Notes: generated by a model from the sequence alone, not told the origin. A stretch of DNA of 24,998 nucleotides from Apostichopus californicus (GCA_020650975.1 JAIPMN010003270.1:1-24998); one strand, 5' to 3'; shown: positions 1 through 10,365, counted from the stretch's first letter. Numbers and translations: made by a program.

Positions 1-118
1 CGACTCCTGAGGGGAGCTGTGGTAGCGGGGAAATGCCACTCTCACCCATGGATGACACCAGTAAGTCACCCATAGCGTCAGCACCACCTCCACCAGTTCC
101 TCCTACTAAACGGACCAG
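1..118 (+). CDS. Partial exon: proline-rich, SH3-ligand segment (5' part outside window)
   Basis: Reading from base 3 the frame is open to base 118 and encodes 38 complete residues rich in Ser, Pro, Asp and Thr, ending APPPPVPPTKRTR. PVPPTK fits the class II SH3-binding pattern PxxPx[RK], so the parent protein is probably a cytoplasmic adaptor, GEF or scaffold, though the family was not recognised. The exon stops at CAG|GTAAGC (donor GT 119-120), a near-consensus 5' splice site, leaving two bases of a codon (phase 2). The other two frames contain stops. A second donor, CCA|GTAAGT, lies inside at 61 and would end the exon in phase 1; it matches the intron side perfectly but is weaker on the exon side. 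The left boundary is not visible. Confidence 0.55.
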
Positions 119-1640
119 GTAAGCCCTCTATAGAGTTACCCGTAATCTTGTAGAATACTGATATATCTTCAATCCGAGTTTATATTAACACAGGATGCCT
201 AAACGTTTGTTCATCTTCTGCAAGGGTATCCTGTTCTGTCTGGGATACCATCAAGCTCAGAACAAAGTTACGACCCTCCCAGGTGCTTTTTCTGTCTTGG
301 TCTAAGTATAAATATTACCAAGTCTGTGTAATAACGTCTGCATAATCACACATTCTGATGCAACTTCTAGGGTAGTTTGTTGCTAATGTCAATTTTTGCA
401 GCTGGGGGTCAGTTGTCCTTTATAACTATAAATAATAATAATAAATGAGACTTATATAGCACCAAATCAGTAGACAAAAGTCACTGCTCAAGGCGCTTTA
501 CAAAGAAAGCAGATTAATTTACAAAAGAACAAGTGAAAAAATGGGTCTCAAAGTTGATACACTGATACATCAAGTACTTATGCCTTGACTGAAAAAACTT
601 TGTACACTGTGCATAATTTTTGTTGTTGCAAATACCCCCATTCTTATGAGTGAAATCAATTCATTTGTATATATTCATTGACTATTGGACTGAGATTCAA
701 CACTAACTGCCGCGTACTACTTTGTCTTGTGTTTTCTACCTTCAACCATCTCGGTATATTCATCAAGTGTTCTGAGAAATCCACAACATCTCTAATCAAT
801 TAGTTGATATTAATACAAAATACTATCTCAGTTTTACCTCAAGGCTAATTAATGTGTTCCCACAATACCAACCCACTACAAGCACCTATCCTACCTGCTT
901 TAATCAGTACCCACAAATTATTAGTAATGTCTTCCACAAATCTAGTTTTCCCCCTGAATTGCTGGTCACAATAACCAAAGTGCCATTTAATTTGCCAGCT
1001 AATATTTATACATTGTGGTAGGGTAGCAGTAGTAGTTACAAACGTTACTCAATATGCATACAAAGGTTTATGGATTGTCCTCATTTTTATTCAGGATCAA
1101 AGGCTGCATATATGTGCAAAACAGATTGAGCCTGGTACTTGCTTCTATCCCTGGTCTCAATAGTGATAAACATGGACTAGTTAAATGTGTCATGTCCAGT
1201 AAGACATGATGACTCATAGTATGGTGTAGATTACTAATGAAATGTAAAACATGGCCCAGCTTTGTATTGAAGCTAGAGGGACCACTGTTATAAGTAATGA
1301 GTAGGAAACAATAAAACAGTACTTACAAATCTTAAATCACAGGGACTATGAGATTGTAAACAGAGGTAACTGCTGATCATTTATGTTGCATTTTGGATTT
1401 AGTATTTGTTCATTTGTTTGACAAAACCAACATAAGAAAGAGTATCAGGTTGGTTGTATGTTGGCAGACAGTATGTAGTGAAAGAGAATATAGGATTAAG
1501 GTTAAAAATAGGACACAGAAACAGGCTGTTGTACTCTCTCTCTTTCTCTTTCTGTGTGACTTTCTGAACAGATCTTGACATGTAGATATTTTTAGCAGTT
1601 TTCTTGAAGTTTCTATCTGCAAGTATAAATGCATACCTGT
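119..1640 (+). other. Probable intron; no gene seen apart from a LINE tail
   Basis: AT-rich sequence starting at the donor at 119. Short overlapping open frames near 1393-1634 on both strands have no splice-site support and no recognisable motif, and I treat them as chance. The only structured element is the LINE 3' tail at 428-552. Confidence 0.5.
428..552 (-). mobile_element. LINE-type 3' tail (5'-truncated LINE or LINE-tailed SINE), copy 1
   Basis: On the minus strand this reads as a short body, then GTAAAGCGCC, a loop region, GGTGCTATATAAGTCTC and a tail of (ATT)n. That is the usual architecture of CR1/L2-like LINE 3' ends: a GCGC-stem hairpin followed by a short tandem repeat. A second copy at 6057-6180 starts and stops at the same points and matches almost base for base. 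The hairpin has an outer stem (AGCACC with GGCGCT on the plus strand, one mismatch or G-U pair) and an inner stem, CAGTaGAC with GTCACTG. The shared 5' end in both copies suggests a SINE-like unit rather than random LINE truncation. Confidence 0.75.
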
Positions 1641-1649
1641 CCAGCAGCT

Positions 1650-2885
1650 CTGGTTGTCTTAACTGTGTATCTACCAGTCAGGCACCTTATGTTATTATCC
1701 TCACAATGTTTGTACCAGTCGAAAACTCTATGTGACTAATAGTGTTTCTGCCAGTCATTTAACTCTGATGACTAATCATATACAGTATCTACCACAGTCT
1801 GGCAATATTTTTGCTCATAGTGTAACTTCTAGTCAATCAGCTCTATTAGACTCACTATTTGTCTGCCAGTCGGGTAGCTCTATTAGGCTCACTATTTGTC
1901 TGTCAATCGAGTAGCTTTGGTTGGCTCACCATTCGTCTACAAGTCAAATAGCTGTATAAGGGTCACTATATGTCCGCCATTCGGGTATAGCTTTTGCTAG
2001 GCTCACTATTTGTCTGCCAGTCAGGTAGCTTTGCTAGGCTCACTATTTGTTTGCCAGTCCGGTAGCTTTGCTAGGCTCACTATTTGTCTGGCAGTCGGGT
2101 AGCTCTATTAGGCTCACTATTTGTCTGCCAGTCAGGTAGCTTTGCTAGGCTCACTATTTGTTTGCCAGTCGGGTAGCTTTGCTAGGCTCACTATTTGTCT
2201 GCCAGTCGCTCTATTAGGTTCACTATTTATCTGCCAGTCGAGTAGCTTTGCTAGGTTCACTATTTGTCTGCCAGTCGGGTAGCTCTCTTAGGCTCATTAT
2301 TTGTCTGCCAGTCGGGTAGCTCTATTAGGCTCACTATTTGTCTGCCAGTCGGGTAGCTTTGCTAGGCTCACTATTTGTCTGCCAGTTGGTAGCTTTGCTA
2401 GGCTCACTATTTGTCTGCCAGTTGGGTAGCTCTATTAGGCTCACTATTTGTCTGCCAGTCAGGTAGCTTTGCTAGGCTCACTATTTGTTTGCCAGTCGGG
2501 TAGCTTTGCTAGGCTCACTATTTGTCTGCCAGTCGGGTAGCTCTATTAGGCTCACTATTTGTCTGCCAGTCGAGTAGCTTTGTTAGGCTCACTTTTTGTC
2601 TGCCAGTCGGGTAGCTCTATTAGGCTCATTATTTGTCTGCCAGTCGGGTAGCTTTGCTAGGTTCACTATTTGTCTGCCAGTCGGGTAGCTCTATTAGGCT
2701 CACCATTTGTCTGCCAGTCGGGTAGCTCTATTAGGCTCATTATTTGTCTGCCAGTCGGGTACAGTAGCTCTATTAAGCTCACTATTTGTCTGCCAGTCGG
2801 GTAGCTCTATTAGGCTCATTATTTGTCTGCCAGTAGGGTAGCTTTGCTAGGTTCACTATTTGTCTGCCAGTCAGGTATAGCTTTG
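1650..2885. repeat. 37-bp minisatellite, about 28 good units plus about 5 decayed units
   Basis: Tandem units of 37 bp each contain TAGCT, then TTTGCTAGG or CTATTAGG, then CTCACTATTTGTCTGCCAGT. Two unit types, TAGCTCTATTAGG (A) and TAGCTTTGCTAGG (B), are interspersed. Units are well conserved from about 1840 to 2885; to the left, around 1672, 1714, 1754, 1792 and 1835, only the CCAGTC-like core remains at about the same spacing. Some units carry small indels: 5 bp lost near 2208, 1 bp lost near 2390 and a 5-bp insertion near 2761. Units contain TAG and 37 is not a multiple of 3, so the array is not a coding repeat. Confidence 0.97.
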
Positions 2886-3934
2886 TAAGCTGTGATGATA
2901 TTCATCTTCTTCCAGTATGAACCTGATTCTGAATTTTTTTAAATTATGTTCAGTACTTAGTTTGAACTTTATCCGAGTGTCTTTCTATACAAGCAAAAGT
3001 TGTTGAAAATCTTAAAATCCACTTAGGTACCACCAACAACAATGTTTATTTGTGTTATTACTTACAGACACAATTGCACAAATGGGCACGCATTTGTGTT
3101 GCCAGCAATATGACTACTCAACCATTACAATAAGCCTAAAATTGTTTAATGCTTTAATGGTTAAGTTAAGATCAATATTAAGAGAGCAGTGTGGTTTGAG
3201 ATCTCCAATAAAATATAAATTAATTTTAACTTCTGTATAGTTTACTTTATTAAGGTCACAGAGAACACAAAATTAGAAAATAATTTCATCAACCTATCAT
3301 AAATATCCGTGCCACAATTTTGGCCATGCCATTTTGTCTCTGACAATATGAGTATTTTTGATGCAGCTAGTTGAGATAATAGATCCAGGGTTCACCATGG
3401 TCTTGATATTCTGACTCGGTAATTGTTAAAACTGATGCAGTCTCTCGTGGATATTGGAGTTTTTCTAGTTACGTTCTTCTTCTTTTCTTTTTATCCCTTT
3501 GATGACTTCAGTCAATTAAAATGGGAATCTCTGTAAGCATATTTTGATTAATTTCAGGAAACCTTGTGAATTTATTTTAATTTGGCAAGTCAAGTTGAAC
3601 TATACTGTGGAGAAAGGAATTGCTATTAAACACTTTTGAGTTCCAAGAATAGTGACATCATCAATAATAACAGAGTTGACAGGAAATTTTTATACAGGTT
3701 ACATACTGTTTTGTTCAAATGGTTGATCCCTATAGTTAATTCGTAGCAATTCCACTATACTACTTTGTGGTCTAAATTGTTGCAATGTGTTAGAACAGAC
3801 AACTTACATTCATATGCAGGTGCCTTGAATAAACAGGAATGAGTATTTAGTGGCTTCATGGATATTCATGTAGCTGCGTGAATATTTATTGATGAGATCA
3901 TTGTGGTATAAATTTGCTAACTATAGAACCAATA
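2886..3934. other. No gene seen
   Basis: AT-rich intergenic or intronic DNA. A minus-strand segment at 3135-3066 has an acceptor-like and a donor-like end, but all three frames contain stops, so it is not a coding exon. Confidence 0.5.
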
Positions 3935-4181
3935 CGTTAATTCACAGCACGTACTCCCTCACCTCATATAACCTATGCATTACCGTATTAACCTGGCTCT
4001 AGCATCTGGCAATTGTCTGTATGTATGTATGGCCATCTCCCTTCCGTAATTGCCAGCCTGGAAATTACGGAAGGGAGATGGCCATACATACATACATACA
4101 GACAATTGCCAAATGCTAGAGCGAGGTTAATACGGTAATGCATAGGTTATATGAGGTGAGTACGTAGCTCGTTAATTCACA
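3935..4181. mobile_element. MITE-like palindromic insertion with 12-bp flanking direct repeats
   Basis: Two arms of roughly 105-110 bp (3947-4051 and 4063-4169) are inverted copies separated by an 11-bp centre. Differences are few: two substitutions around 3995-4016, one 4-bp step in the TATG run (three versus four units) and small changes at the outer tips. The 223-bp element is flanked by the direct repeat CGTTAATTCACA at 3935-3946 and 4170-4181, which looks like a target-site duplication. The element has no coding capacity. The superfamily is not clear: 12 bp is long for most cut-and-paste families, so part of the direct repeat could belong to the element or be coincidence. Confidence 0.8.
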
Positions 4182-5089
4182 AACCGGGTAAGGTTTGGGG
4201 AATCTACATTAAAGGGAAAGTAAGACTTTGACATGCTAGCAATGGTTAAATGATATACTTCAGCAGTGTTACATATAGGTTACACTTTCTATATCCTGGT
4301 GTTACTAACATAGTGTTTATTGTCACTAAGAAGTTATCTTTTCAGTGCTGGTTAAATGATAGTCTGACAGAGTTACATACCATTTGTTACAATATAATTG
4401 CTATTAAAATTGTGAATTTTCAGTTTGCAGTTCAATTAGCAACGGTTCAAACTCCTTGAATCAAGATTCTTATGAACGAACTGAAATTGATTAATTGAAA
4501 TTCCAATCTTTAATATGCTTCGTCTGTTTATTTTCATCTTATTATGTCAGCAATAACCTCAAAATGATTTGGTATGGATTAGTCATCTTTTGGCTGGTTA
4601 TCTGATATTACACACAGAAAATAATCCATATTAATATCTAACATTTCATGGCACTGATGATAAGACCTTGACAAATATTTGTCAAAAGAAATGAGGGCAT
4701 GACTAAAAATCTACTAGCCAAAACACAGACTTTCACTCACCACTATTATTGCTATGTTTAAGTCTCCATATACTGTTTCCATAACAACTCCCTGCTTGTA
4801 GTATACAGTAGTACAAAACTACAACATCAATAGTTTCTAAGGTTAGGCAAATACATGGCACTATGTAATGCATATTGGAAAGATAATGGTTCTGTGCATA
4901 TCATAAACAACTTAAAACATGTCACAGAAATCATTCAAATGCATCTAATTTTCAAAGAACATCAGCGATGAATGCAGCTGCCTGGCTATGAAGATAGCTA
5001 CACTTCTGTAACATTAGGGCTCCTGTAGTACTAGGGCTATACTAGCTATGTGTGGGCCAGTAGGCCTATACCCCAATTTGACCGGAGTA
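4182..5089. other. No gene seen
   Basis: AT-rich DNA. A 69-codon plus-strand open frame at 4250-4459 has no start context, splice site or motif that I can support. Confidence 0.45.
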
Positions 5090-5700
5090 GCAATTTCTTT
5101 TTTCAAATTTTGTAATCATCTTAAGAGAAGTATAAGAGCTGAAAAACCTGTACACAAGAGAACAAATGCCTATCCGCGTAAACAAGGCGGGAAAGGCAAA
5201 CGAACGAAGTAGTTTCGCAGAACTACTACCTGAGAAAACAACGTTACGCTAACAAAAAACGAACGCATGGGCGAGAGTGCACACTAAAAAACAGCCCCCA
5301 AAACTCCCTTCCCTACAAGAAAAGGATACTTATCAGGCTGGAAAAGATCGTTGGAAGTCTAGAACTCCTATAAGGAACCTCTAGCGTATTAATCCAAGGT
5401 ATTCCGGGCGAATTTCGAAGAAAATTTTTCCCAATACGAAAACGTGTAAGACACTTTGGAGTGGTAAAATAAGAAGGAGGTCACTGGGGGTCAGTGAGGG
5501 TGCACAGTGTTAAAAGATTACCAGGGCATACTAGACACGGTAGAATGCGGTGCTAAGGTTGTGGGGAGACAGGTAAGCGGGTCATATAAACCAGTAAGTT
5601 TTATAATATCTCGGCCGTTTTCACTGTTAAATGGTGTGCCAAAACATTCACTGTTACTCCAGTACACTGCTTAAATCAAAGCCATCTCTTACGGTATGAA
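5090..5700. other. CpG-rich block of unknown nature
   Basis: From about 5170 to 5660 CpG dinucleotides are frequent (CCGCG, GGCGGG, AACGAACG, ACGTTACGC, TTTCGAAG, CTCGGCCG and others), whereas the surrounding DNA has only one or two per several hundred bases. No long open frame, tRNA A/B boxes or terminal inverted repeats were found. A CAG|GTAAGC donor-like site lies at 5571-5579, preceded by about 25 open codons without a convincing acceptor. It could be a recently inserted or unmethylated non-autonomous element, or a promoter/first-exon region. Confidence 0.4.
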
Positions 5701-6056
5701 AATGTTAGGTTGACAAAGCATCTATCTCTACTCGCAACCTGTGTTCAGTGAGAATATGAAAACTCATTCGAAAAAATCACGACATCGTGAACTTTGTCGT
5801 CCAAAATGTCTTGTATGGTGGAGATGATAGTTTGCATACCAGCTATAAAAGCTTTTTGTGTCATTAACTCACAGATTTTTAATAGCAAGGAACTCAGAAT
5901 ATCGTGGATGTAACTTGTTATAAAGTTTGACACATGTACAGACAGGGGATTTCCACATGTTGATATGTACTTTGTCTTGGTGGGCCACTAGTAGTATATT
6001 TGACTGTTTAGGGATTGCCTGAGCATGACCAAGCTGTCATGATATGGACAACTTGT
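5701..6056. other. No gene seen
   Basis: A 62-codon minus-strand open frame (5933-5745) has no recognisable motif. It abuts the CpG-rich block and might be part of the same element, but I see nothing that supports translation. Confidence 0.4.
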
Positions 6057-6180
6057 TTTAATAATAATAATAAATGAGACTTATATAGCCCCAAATCAGT
6101 AGACAAAAGTCACTGCTCAAGGGGCTTTACAAGAAAGCAGATTAATTTACAAAAGAACAAGTGAAAAGATGGGTCTAAAG
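6057..6180 (-). mobile_element. LINE-type 3' tail (5'-truncated LINE or LINE-tailed SINE), copy 2
   Basis: Near-identical to 428-552, with the same (ATT)n tail on the minus strand, the same internal hairpin and the same end at TGGGTCT. The outer stem reads AGCCCC and GGGGCT, so both sides of the stem differ from copy 1 in a way that keeps pairing. It lies about 130 bp upstream of the first duplicated block and is not part of it. Confidence 0.75.
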
Positions 6181-7823
6181 TAGACTTTTGAATGTAGAAA
6201 GTTAATTAGTCTAGAAATGAATATATGAACACAACACGTGTATGAATACTTTTCAGGCTTCTTAAGTTCCTGGTTACAAACAGTAATATTAGATTTAAAT
6301 GATGTTTTACAACTTAAACCTGTTTCAAATTCGCCACTTTACTGCTTTTATCATGTATATATACTGTGAAAATGTTTGCAACCTAAATAGCCTTGGTATT
6401 ATTGGGATTTGACCTGCCAGTGAGTTCCAAAAGACCTGCCAAAATGTTCAGTGTACTGGTTTTATATTCCTCATAGCTTAACTTCTTCATGCCAGTGAGT
6501 TGTGGGGATCTGGACTGGCTTTGACGTAATTTTAATAAATTTTGCATGAACACACATGTTGGCAGATAAGTTCACATTACCACATCATATGAAAACCCTG
6601 TAAAGTACACATGCTTGCTACCATTTGATTTTTCCTCTTCACATATTTGCCATACTGTAGGAGATTTGTATTGCACAAGTGCTAAAAAATTGACATTTTG
6701 ACTGTTCTTTTTTTGCCATCTATGTCAGAATGTAGTTGTGTTTTTCATGCATGAAGAAATTTCTAGCAAACAAAGAAATGCATTATTTGTTGCAACTCAT
6801 TTAAAGTGACAAACTATACATGGACAACTATTTCTCTATGTCATTAGTACAGTGTACTGAAAACAACTGTGAAATAGGTTGTTGAAATGTCAGCTATTAT
6901 TAAACTACACTAGAAGTTGGTTTTAAACATTGTGTAATGCCATGATGGTGTCTTTTCATTTCTGTTGTATACGAAACAATCCATTTTTAGGCCTGATCCG
7001 ATTTTTATGACAGTAATATGAAGAACACTGAAGGAATAAATGTTATATTGTGCTTCAGCAAACTAGCTGGAAAATGGGCTATCCAGTGGTAAAGATAAAA
7101 TCATGTGTGGAAGCCTATATGGTTACTGATAACAATTATATTGATCATATAGATGACACATATATCACAATATTGGTCAATAGAAATTCTGAATTCAATC
7201 ATAACCACCCCATTAAGTTGTTTGTTCAGGCAGTAGTTTGAAGAGTTATGAACGTTGGGCCTGAATTCTTAATTACTGCTGTGGCCCTTTCAGAGAAGGT
7301 ACCCTCATCATTAGCTACTTACTTTAGTGCAATAACCCATCAAGATTACATAATCACAATCAATGTTTGTTTCTTTGATATGCCGGTCTATATTCTCCCG
7401 GTAGCGTCCTGCTTGGTATTGATGTATTATAGTTTGTCATGTTTTAAGTTGCCATTATAGAAGCCTTCCGTTTGACATTTCAAACCAGTTTTGACTTTAG
7501 GTGGAAAGTCGAGTGGGATCAACTTTTTACTAAGAACATTTGAAATCGCATTGCGTTTACTCGGATAAACAGTTAATTTACATTGGTGCATTTACAGTAC
7601 TAGGTGAGTTGAATCATCTGTTGTTATTATATTAAGGCTGGGTAATATTAGGCAGATGTACAGTACTTAAAGGATCTGTCAATAAATTGATATATTTAAG
7701 TAAGCATGTATATGAAGGCTCAGAAGAATATATCTACTTCTAGCTAATAACACAAACCTCTGATGTAACTCATATTTCATACAAATACCTTACTACATGT
7801 TGATGTAAGTGTTACATTCACAT

Positions 7824-7876
7824 ACTTGGTGGGAAGGGGGATGGGGAGGACTTGGTGGGAAGGGGGATGGGGAGGG
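7824..7876 (+). repeat. 26-bp tandem duplication, G-rich (quadruplex-capable)
   Basis: Two identical units starting ACTTGGTGGGAAGGGGGAT begin at 7824 and 7850. The combined G-runs (GGG, GGGGG, GGGG, repeated) fit the G-quadruplex pattern on the plus strand. The equivalent position in copy 2, near 14458, has a single shorter G-rich tract, so the doubling is specific to copy 1. Confidence 0.85.
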
Positions 7877-8123
7877 TGCAGAATTAACCAAGACTGAATG
7901 ACACATTTCCTGAGAGACAGGATACAATTATCATCTAAGTCTTCAAATCATAGCATCTGATCTCGTCATACTCCAGCCATGGTTCAACTAATTCTGTTTT
8001 CATGTGAAGATGGTAAAAGACATACAAACTGATACTGTAGCTTCAACTTTGACATTTAGGGGTTGGATGGCAACTTGGCATATCCATATTTTGTTCTGGA
8101 TGAGTGTAATAGGAACAGAAACG

Positions 8124-8320
8124 AGGATGATGGGAATGTTGGAATTAAGATGAGACATGCTGGTTGATGTTAGAATCTGACCCCTGACCTAGATCATGTG
8201 TATAAGCAGGACCTGCAGAACAGGATGATGGGAATGTTGGAATTAAGATGAGACATGCTGGTTGATGTTAGAATCTGACCCCTGACCTAGATCATGTGTA
8301 TAAGCAGGACCTGCAGAACA
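8124..8320. repeat. 98-bp tandem repeat, 2 units, each with a DR1 motif
   Basis: Units start at 8124 and 8222 with AGGATGATGGGAATGTTGG and end near GGACCTGCAGAAC. Each contains TGACCCCTGACCT (8178-8190 and 8276-8288), the reverse complement of AGGTCAGGGGTCA, a direct repeat of the nuclear-receptor half-site with one-base spacing (DR1). The homologous array in copy 2 has four units of 100 bp. Confidence 0.93.
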
Positions 8321-8713
8321 GTTTAATGAGGATCCCTGGCAGCAGCCTGGCTTTGCTGACAGGCCGAGGTCTTTAACTCCACCAGTTTTACTATTCTGGG
8401 TATTATCTTTCTAGTTTCCCTAATTCTGAACCCAGTCAATTGTGCTGCATGCACTTCCAAGCCCCAGGTGGTGCTCTATACTTAAGTTACTGCTAAATTG
8501 ATGATATGATTGACCCCCAGAGTGAGTGGCATGTTTATTGTGATATTGAACTCAAAGATGGAGCCAGTAGTTGTAAAAGTGGTTATCAAGCTATGGATGA
8601 CTAAACTCCTCTTAATATATTATCATGTTGCTGTGATTAGCTGTGGGCTCTTAATCACATGGTAAATTACATGTTAATAGTTTTAGATGTCTGTGTATTT
8701 TTACACAACTTCA

Positions 8714-9455
8714 GCATTTAGTAATTCGAATATTGAACCTCATCTGTTTATCCTGCTGCAATAATCTGCTAAATTGTGAAATCAAATTTTTCAGGTACTT
8801 TAGAGATTGCAAGTAAAGTGACATTAATGTTTGACAGTTTCAACCCATATGCATATTCATTGGCAATGCTGATTGTCTTTGATCCTATTTCATCTTGTTT
8901 AATAATAATTTCTGCCATACTCTGTATCTATATCATGTATAATGTTATGATGTACAGTTAACCTTTGAGTTTGTAGACAATCAGAAGAAATCAAAGGTCG
9001 TAAAAGTAATTTGTTCCAAGTGATCAGCAGTAGATATAGCATTGAAGAAATAGGATGTTGTTCTTCTTTGATAGTCGCAGGGAGTCACTGACCTTCCAGC
9101 TTAGTTTCATTCCTGGATATTTAGTATTTGCTATATTCCACCCACTTTTTCAGCAGATTGTTGCTTGATCCTGTCCCTCAAAGGTCAGGTCAAATGGAAT
9201 CTGTGGTAGGATGTTAAGATACATTATATTATATAATTAAATCAAATGCCGTAATATCCATCCCTAGTGTATAACAATTAGACCATTATCTGTCTTCTGT
9301 GTTGTAATAGTGTTACCCTAGTGGTAAATATAGGACTTTTAATCGTCAGGTGCTTAATACTTAAGCCTATAAGAATCATGGATATTTAACTGTAGATAAC
9401 TTACTCTGTTTACCTTCAAAGTAATGAGAAAGTCTCCTCCTGAAAATGATGTGTT
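8714..9455. other. No supported gene
   Basis: An acceptor-like TTTTTCAG at about 8787-8794 precedes an open frame to 8961 encoding a hydrophobic stretch. Hydrophobic frames are expected by chance in T-rich DNA, and no family was recognised. The rest is featureless. Confidence 0.4.
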
Positions 9456-9820
9456 TCTAATAATAACTACAATACAGTAGATAAATATAGCGCCGCACAT
9501 AGAAAAATCACAAAGCGCTTAACAAAAGTTCAGTCCTTGAAAGTCAGTAAGTTTTCAGAGAGCGTTTTTAAAGGAGTTCAAAGATGTTACACTATGAAAT
9601 ATGTGATGGTAGATTGTTCGGTATTGCTGGAGCTGAGAGAGTAATGACCGGTCACCGCTGTACGGACAGATGGTGTAGACAAAGCAATCCCTGTGAAGAT
9701 TAGTGAAGAGAGCGAAGAGGCTGGTATTCTGAGACAAGACTAGTCAGATATATTGGTGCTATGCCACCCTGTATTAAAAGCCTTGTATGTGAGCAATGCG
9801 ATTTTGTATTTCACACGGAC
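9456..9820 (-). pseudogene. 5'-truncated LINE: reverse transcriptase C-terminus plus 3' tail
   Basis: On the minus strand, shifting frames read KYKIALLTYKA, then GIAPIYLTSLVSEYQPLRSL, then GDRSL and SLNSFKNAL. This order (KI.LLTYKAL..., AP.YL..L...Y.P.RSL, GDRSFS, ...FK..LK) is characteristic of the C-terminal end of CR1/L2-like LINE ORF2 proteins. It is followed by GTTAAGCGCTTTGTG, a loop, GGCGCTATAT and a decayed ATTATTAG tail, the same hairpin type as at 428-552 and 6057-6180. Several frameshifts and stops (for example after the YKAFN region) show that it is dead. The 5' truncation lies near 9820, typical of incomplete target-primed reverse transcription. Confidence 0.85.
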
Positions 9821-9835
9821 TTATTATGTATGTTG

Positions 9836-10035
9836 CACTGTGTGATCTGATAGGACACTCTAGATGTTTCAACACTGAGAGTATGATCTGACTAGATTAT
9901 GACATCATAATGATGATTTACTATAAGACACTGTGTGATCTGATAGGACACTCTAGATGATTTAACACTCTGAGTATGATCTGACTAGATTATGACATCA
10001 TAATGATGATTTACCATAAGACTCTGTGTGATCTG
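9836..10035. repeat. 93-bp tandem repeat, just over 2 units
   Basis: Units begin at 9836 and 9929 with CACTGTGTGATCTGATAGGA; a third starts at 10024 and stops after about 12 bases. Each full unit contains CATCATAATGATG, a 6-bp inverted repeat around a single base. The array starts within about 15 bp of the truncated end of the LINE. Confidence 0.92.
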
Positions 10036-10365
10036 CACACATTGTTACATCAAAACACCTACGTATTTGTCTTCTAGTTTAAACTTACTCTTCCTAGTAG
10101 CCATATGAAATGCATTAAAAATATTAATTTCCAAGTTAACAAGTTGCTTGCACAAACACATTTTATGACAGTTTTTAATCAAAACGGGTCACACTGCGTA
10201 GTGTCAATAGCCGTTGATTCAATAATAAATACTTGTTTTTCCAATCAGCTGCTAGTTACATATAAAAGTGGAGTAGCCACAGTACTGGATGATGCTGTGG
10301 GTTTACATACGTTGGCAATGATTTGTAATGTTCTTCCGTCTGTGGTCTAATGATGTGTATGGCAG

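Larger units (their letters stand above)
6308..8713. repeat. Segmental duplication, copy 1
   Basis: Direct-orientation homology with 12485-16321 begins at ACAACTTAAACCTG and ends at CACAACTTCA. The sequences are collinear but unevenly diverged: many substitutions and indels in 6400-6900, high similarity in 7140-7280, and near identity over about 320 bp at 8320-8640. Relative to copy 2 it lacks the foldback element, about 820 bp near 7885, and two of four units of the 98/100-bp repeat. Two consecutive open stretches (7050-7241 and 7248-7460) share one frame interrupted by a TGA. Differences from copy 2 in that frame are mostly amino-acid changing, which does not favour a maintained protein. 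Confidence 0.95.

Noticed and set aside
1840..2885. Regular repeat resembling a CRISPR array
   Set aside because: Units are contiguous without unique spacers and the genome is clearly eukaryotic; it is a minisatellite.
3066..3135. Minus-strand segment bounded by ATTTTAG| and |GTAAGT
   Set aside because: All three frames contain stop codons, so it cannot be a coding exon; a non-coding exon cannot be excluded but has no support.
5745..5933. 62-codon minus-strand frame next to the CpG-rich block
   Set aside because: No motif, no splice signals, and length compatible with chance.
8776..8961. Hydrophobic 61-codon plus-strand frame after a TTTTTCAG acceptor-like site
   Set aside because: Hydrophobic frames are expected in T-rich sequence, and there is no recognisable family or charged flanks.
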